A DNA stretch of 64,000 bases from Flavobacteriales bacterium CG_4_9_14_3_um_filter_40_17 (GTDB lineage Bacteria; Bacteroidota; Bacteroidia; Flavobacteriales; Flavobacteriaceae): positions 21,454-85,453 of the forward strand of contig PFUR01000057.1 of assembly GCA_002790195.1 (NCBI GenBank), given 5' to 3'. A program made the translations under genes and the position numbers. The notes under the pieces are model-generated. The model was not told the origin of the DNA and did not search any database. It saw only the letters and a program-made list of their open reading frames with translations. Positions 60,712 through 64,000 of the stretch are shown in pieces; within the stretch, counting starts at the first letter, position 1; each line of letters opens with the position of its first letter.

Positions 60712-61272
60712 ATGATTTCAATTAAACCCGAAAAAGGATGCTTGCTGATAGCAGAGCCTTCCATTTTCACTGATTCAACCTTCAGCAGGGCTGTCATTTT
60801 GTTGGCAGAGCACAACGAAAACGGTTCGGTGGGGTTTGTACTCAACAAGTTAAATGGCTATAAATTGACTGATTTCGTTCCGTCTGCGGAGAAAGGTTTT
60901 TTGGTTTACAACGGCGGTCCGGTTGATTCAGATCAGATGTACTTTATCCACAAAAGATCCGATTTGATCGAGGGATCTTTGGAGATTTCTACCGGGGTTT
61001 TTTGGGGTGGAAGTTTTGAAAAAGTGATTGATGAAGTCAACAAAGGCCACATTTCTCCCAATGACATCCGATTCTTTTTAGGCTACTCGGGTTGGGACTT
61101 CAATCAGTTGGAGGAAGAGTTGCGCAAAAATTCGTGGGTAGTATCTGAAAACACCTACAAGTCCGACATTGTTTCTGCCGTGGACGATGAGTTTTGGCGA
61201 AAACAGATGATAGGATTGGGTGGAGACTATGCGCTTTGGGCAAACGCTCCTGAAAACCCCAATCTGAATTAA
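60712..61272 (+). CDS. YqgE/AlgH family protein (DUF179)
   Basis: 186 residues. Family blocks: GCLLIAEPSIFTDSTFSRAV, ILLAEHNENGSVGFVLNKLN, VYNGGPVDSDQMYFIHKRSD, GGSFEKVIDEVNKG and FFLGYSGWDFNQLEEELRKN. The role is uncertain; AlgH affects alginate regulation in Pseudomonas. A TTG six codons upstream is less likely than this ATG. It converges on the class IV aminotransferase gene 5 bases away, part of a conserved flavobacterial neighbourhood with the START-like gene. Confidence 0.93.
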   Translation: MISIKPEKGCLLIAEPSIFTDSTFSRAVILLAEHNENGSVGFVLNKLNGYKLTDFVPSAEKGFLVYNGGPVDSDQMYFIHKRSDLIEGSLEISTGVFWGGSFEKVIDEVNKGHISPNDIRFFLGYSGWDFNQLEEELRKNSWVVSENTYKSDIVSAVDDEFWRKQMIGLGGDYALWANAPENPNLN

Positions 61273-61277
61273 GTTGT

Positions 61278-62129
61278 TTATTTTCCTTTGGTTATTTCTT
61301 GGATGCTCAAGTTGAGGTTTTCCAAAATATAATCTGCAGTTTGACGGTTGAATTCTTTTTTGCGGTATTTGCTTACAGGAATGATTCCGTAGCTGATGTG
61401 CACCAAAAATAATTCATCGGCATTTTGTAACTCAAAAGGTGAAATAGAAATTTCTTCAAGCTGATAAAGTGCTGATTTTTTTATCAATTTTATGATTTCA
61501 TTTCTCAATATCCCTTTTTTGCAACCGTCTTCTGCGGGTGGTGTCAGGACGGAATAACCTTTCACCAAAAAAAGGTTGCCTATTGATGCGCCGATTACAT
61601 TTTTGTTTGAATTCAAAATCAGGCATTCATCCAAATCGTTTTCGTCGGCAAAGATTTTGGAGAGTATGGGAATGAGATTGGAAGAAGTATTGATAGTAGC
61701 AAGCAGGGAAGCATTCTCGTAAAAATCTTTGTATAAATCTACTTCAAATAAACTTTTGAAAGCCGGGTATGCTGCCTCAACATGGCAAGTGGTTTCTATA
61801 TAAAAATCAATATTTTGCTCTTTGGCATATAAATTTTCGCTGTCTTTTCGACAGATTGTTAGTCGGATAAGGTGTGCTTCATCTTTTTGAATTGAACAAG
61901 TTTTGAGAATTTCTTTTTCTAAAAAACCCATGTCAAAGTAAGCCGGGATCTTCATGCGCAAAAGCCGCATGGAAGCCATTAAACGAAAATAATGCGATTC
62001 CCAAAAAAGGATGATCCCGCCGGCTATTTTAATATCTTCGTATAGCGCATCGCCATACTTGAAGGCGCGGTTGTTGAGTGAAAGACGAAATTCCTCTCTT
62101 GAAGAAAGTAGTCCGTTGAAATTGATCAT
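61278..62129 (-). CDS. Class IV aminotransferase-like protein, catalytic lysine apparently missing
   Basis: 283 residues of PLP fold type IV (branched-chain / D-amino acid aminotransferase, ADC lyase). N-terminal domain: NNRAFKYGDALYEDIKIAGG with the arginine usual before GDG. C-terminal domain: DECLILNSNKNVIGASIGNL, LTPPAEDGCKKGILRNEIIK, and ISPFELQNADELFLVHISYG. In family members the segment before the long helix reads like STLKTTNK, with the Schiff-base lysine; here the ungapped equivalent is ATINTSSN, with N147 in place of lysine. The protein is otherwise full length, so it may bind PLP without transaminating, or have another role. In the same orientation as, and 21 bases behind, the START-like gene. 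Confidence 0.8.
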   Translation of the reverse strand: MINFNGLLSSREEFRLSLNNRAFKYGDALYEDIKIAGGIILFWESHYFRLMASMRLLRMKIPAYFDMGFLEKEILKTCSIQKDEAHLIRLTICRKDSENLYAKEQNIDFYIETTCHVEAAYPAFKSLFEVDLYKDFYENASLLATINTSSNLIPILSKIFADENDLDECLILNSNKNVIGASIGNLFLVKGYSVLTPPAEDGCKKGILRNEIIKLIKKSALYQLEEISISPFELQNADELFLVHISYGIIPVSKYRKKEFNRQTADYILENLNLSIQEITKGK

Positions 62130-62150
62130 TGTAAATTAAAAATGTTAAAG

Positions 62151-62537
62151 TTAGCTGGCACCTAAAATATGCCTAAGATCACTTATTTGGCTTTCCCATA
62201 ATAGCTTTGCGTTTTCGGTTTCCTCTTCTTCCGAAAAATCTGTTATGACCAAAGAAACATCTTTAGTAATATCGTCTTCCACTATTTTCATTTCAAAATA
62301 ACTATTGCTGTCTTCGTCTTCAAGCCATCTGAATCTAACTTTTTCATCATTCTTTTTACTGATTAGTTTGGCTTTTTCTTCGAACCCATCCCACAAAAAT
62401 GAAAAAATTTCACCTCGTGAATTGACGTTTTCCGCAAACCATTCAGACAAGCCGGAAGGGGTTGAAATATACTGAAACAGCATGCTAGGAGAGGCACGTA
62501 TGGTAAATTCTAATTCAAATTTTAGTTTTGCAGGCAT
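62151..62537 (-). CDS. START-like (SRPBCC/AHSA1) domain protein
   Basis: 128 residues, a helix-grip fold: KFELEFTIRASPSMLFQYIS, TPSGLSEWFAENVNSRGEIF (the typical AHSA1 block), FLWDGFEEKAKLISKKNDEK and VRFRWLEDEDSNSYFEMKIV. It probably binds a hydrophobic ligand. First gene of the two-gene unit with the class IV aminotransferase-like gene, a gene order shared across flavobacteria as I recall. Confidence 0.88.
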   Translation of the reverse strand: MPAKLKFELEFTIRASPSMLFQYISTPSGLSEWFAENVNSRGEIFSFLWDGFEEKAKLISKKNDEKVRFRWLEDEDSNSYFEMKIVEDDITKDVSLVITDFSEEEETENAKLLWESQISDLRHILGAS

Positions 62538-62608
62538 TCCATTTAATTTTCGACAAGATATATAAAACTTAAAGAATAAAAAACATTTAAAAATATTTTT
62601 AGCAAGCC

Positions 62609-62639
62609 TTTGAAGGCTACGAATTAAGGATTATATTTG
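62609..62639 (+). promoter_or_regulatory. tRNA-Met promoter
   Basis: TTTG at 62609-62612, 19 bases, TATATTTG at 62632-62639: an exact Bacteroidota promoter, ending 14 bases before the tRNA 5' end. Confidence 0.75.
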
Positions 62640-62653
62640 CGACCCGAAAAAAC

Positions 62654-62727
62654 GGCGAGGTAGCTCAGTTGGTTAGAGCGTCGGATTCATAACCCGGAGG
62701 TCACGGGTTCAACTCCCGTCCTCGCTA
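62654..62727 (+). tRNA. tRNA-Met (anticodon CAT)
   Basis: 74 bases forming a cloverleaf: acceptor GGCGAGG / CCTCGCT (one G-U), D arm GCTC ... GAGC, anticodon loop TTCATAA with CAT at 62688-62690, T arm ACGGG-TTCAACT-CCCGT, discriminator A. CCA is not encoded. The anticodon stem has an A-C mismatch at its loop end. CAT could also be Ile2 (lysidine-modified) or initiator; the first pair G-U and overall similarity favour elongator Met. Confidence 0.9.
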
Positions 62728-62737
62728 CGAAAAGAAA

Positions 62738-62765
62738 AGAGAGACTTTAAGCAGTCTCTCTTTTT
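62738..62765 (+). terminator. Rho-independent terminator after the tRNA gene
   Basis: Perfect 9-bp stem AGAGAGACT / AGTCTCTCT, loop TTAAGC, then TTTT. Confidence 0.85.
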
Positions 62766-62843
62766 ATATTGCGACAGTTTAATCTTTAAAAATCTTTAAA
62801 GAGTTTAGATTTTACCGCGAGCGGTTTAATACAAGAACTAATA

Positions 62844-63028
62844 ACCTGAGTTCGATTATTTTTATGATGGAATCCAAAAACCGTCAATTCGAGTGCTTTG
62901 ATCCCAAGAATTTGGGAGAAAAGTGTATCGAGAATAGGTTTTTGTGTCCAAAAATACTGGTTTTCGATACAAAATTCTTCTTGGAATTTCACTCAAACTG
63001 ATGCATTTTGGATTAATCGAACTCAGGT
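62844..63028 (+). mobile_element. Miniature inverted-repeat element, copy C
   Basis: 185 bp, same orientation as copy A, with both terminal repeats intact (ACCTGAGTTCGATT / AATCGAACTCAGGT) and a perfect target duplication TAATA (62839-62843 and 63029-63033). The duplication ends one base before the stop codon of the convergent type IX-secreted protein gene (63035), so the element forms that gene's 3' region. Confidence 0.9.
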
Positions 63029-63034
63029 TAATAA

Positions 63035-64000
63035 CTAATTTTTAATTATTTTGTAAACGCCGATTCCAAAATCAGTGAATACTTTTAAAAAGTACAGGCC
63101 GGTGTTGAAAGTTGATAAATCTAAATTGACTTTTGAAGTATTAAATTTCCCGTTAAATAACTGTTGGCCTGATAGATTGTAAATAGTAATTTCATTGATG
63201 TTAACGCCACTCAGCTCCAGTTTTCCGTGTGTAGGATTTGAGCAGAGTTTTAGATGGTCGATTGCAAATTCTTCTAAGCTTAATGTTGCCGTTGTAAAAG
63301 TCAAAGGGCCGATCGGATTACTGAATACATCTCCATCTCCATTAGCGCAATCGGCAGCAACATAAACATCATAAGTGGTATTGGGACTCAGCCCCGATAT
63401 AACAATCGGATGACTATTTACTTCCAACCCCGAGCCGAAATTTGTAAATGGGACAGGTGTAAAACCGGTTAAACCATACTGCACTTTCCAAAAGGTTTCC
63501 GATCCATTGGCTACCCAATCAATGGTAGCATTGTCAACATTGATAACCGTAGTGGTTAGGCCACTTGGATCTACACACGCGAAAGAAGTTACAATTGGGG
63601 CAGATAAACATACACCGGTTATCTGGCTACCCGGGTCGTCAATTATAAACTGGTATCTGAAGTTTTGCAACTGGTTGACTGTGAAGCCCGAATAATTAAG
63701 AAAAACAGATACAGGCATAAGGCTACATGTTGCAAAATCGCCAAGGGTTTCAATCTCTGCAGTACCATCCGGGAAAAAGACCCAACTACTTGTATCGGCA
63801 TCCCAGTATTTGAGGGCTAAAACACCAACAGAAAAGGTTTGAAATGCGATATTAAAATCAACTTTAAGTGCTTTTTCACCCCCATCAAAGGCAGGTTTTA
63901 AGTCAATAGTTGGAGAGGATAATGTTAGAAGCGTCGGCCCTCCGGATGGAGACACCAAGGATGCATCAAATTTAAACTGGCTGTCCGTGGTTGTTGGGTT
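63035..64000 (-). CDS. Type IX-secreted protein, C-terminal part (FN3 + T9SS type A sorting domain)
   Basis: The last ~321 residues of a larger secreted protein; the frame is open to the window edge. A beta-rich domain comes first (SSWVFFPDGTAEIETLGDF ...), then a fibronectin type III domain at roughly 63.3-63.6 kb (IDWVANGSETFWKVQYGLTG ... GLSPNTTYDVYVAADCANGD). Last is a ~75-residue type A sorting domain (LKLCSNPTHGKLELSGVNIN ... TFNTGLYFLKVFTDFGIGVY). This domain directs passage across the outer membrane by the gliding/T9SS machinery. Likely an adhesin or exported enzyme; the catalytic part, if any, is off the window. Confidence 0.92.
   Translation of the reverse strand, partial: NPTTTDSQFKFDASLVSPSGGPTLLTLSSPTIDLKPAFDGGEKALKVDFNIAFQTFSVGVLALKYWDADTSSWVFFPDGTAEIETLGDFATCSLMPVSVFLNYSGFTVNQLQNFRYQFIIDDPGSQITGVCLSAPIVTSFACVDPSGLTTTVINVDNATIDWVANGSETFWKVQYGLTGFTPVPFTNFGSGLEVNSHPIVISGLSPNTTYDVYVAADCANGDGDVFSNPIGPLTFTTATLSLEEFAIDHLKLCSNPTHGKLELSGVNINEITIYNLSGQQLFNGKFNTSKVNLDLSTFNTGLYFLKVFTDFGIGVYKIIKN

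Noticed and set aside
1..64000. CRISPR array, prophage, rRNA operon
   Set aside because: No regularly spaced repeats, no phage structural genes, and no rRNA-like sequence were seen; the only RNA gene with strong support is the tRNA near 62.7 kb.

Overview
The window looks like chromosomal DNA from a member of the Bacteroidota, most likely class Flavobacteriia. The basis is: AT-rich intergenic DNA; many promoters of the Bacteroidota type (TAnnTTTG, often with an upstream TTTG) and no obvious Shine-Dalgarno sequences; a GldF/GldG gliding-motility protein; a type IX secretion C-terminal domain; DUF4199 next to a family 2 glycosyltransferase; the YqgE / class IV aminotransferase / START-like cluster; and a DnaJ with only one zinc site. 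The genus cannot be told from this window.

Layout. 1-2.8 kb: the end of hisA, a gene-poor stretch with stacked hairpins, then a two-gene PIN-domain module bracketed by 59-bp direct repeats (58/59 identical) that lie at the right ends of attC-like imperfect palindromes. 2.8-12 kb: housekeeping genes (lysS, rsmG, a desaturase, an aminotransferase, coaD, purM, clpS, prmA, tpiA), several with their own promoter. 12-18 kb: secreted proteins (DUF1080, an M13 peptidase lipoprotein, an unknown) separated by scarred DNA that holds gene relics, a miniature transposable element, a third attC-like site and a deletion-fused sigma-factor/beta-barrel pseudogene. 18-31 kb: rlmH-rdgB, nadC-yihY-priA, an orphan LytTR regulator, a GNAT-like protein that seems to have lost its CoA loop, a lytic transglycosylase, grpE-dnaJ, a candidate small RNA and a NatAB-like ABC exporter. 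31-36 kb: a sigma-54 activator without a DNA-binding domain, an M28 peptidase, DUF1684, lgt and a DUF192 lipoprotein. 36-50 kb: a fused acyl-CoA mutase (IcmF type), a PfkB kinase, purC, a PhoH-like ATPase, a SAM hydrolase, a fused gldFG, a thioesterase, a SpoU methyltransferase, a glycosyltransferase and DUF4199. 50-64 kb: a GH65 enzyme, two adjacent decayed secreted-protein genes, a membrane dipeptidase, a Gre-like protein, DUF1456, CorA, a cysteine desulfurase, YqgE, a class IV aminotransferase that appears to lack its catalytic lysine, a START-like protein, a tRNA-Met and the end of a type IX-secreted protein.

The most unusual content is the mobile and structured DNA. A 183-185 bp palindromic element occurs three times, each flanked by a perfect 5-bp target duplication of the form TANNA. 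A family of attC-like sites occurs three times, two of them bracketing the PIN operon like a gene cassette, with no integrase in view. There is also a well-formed candidate small RNA with its own promoter and terminator. Almost everything else is ordinary core metabolism and envelope biology.
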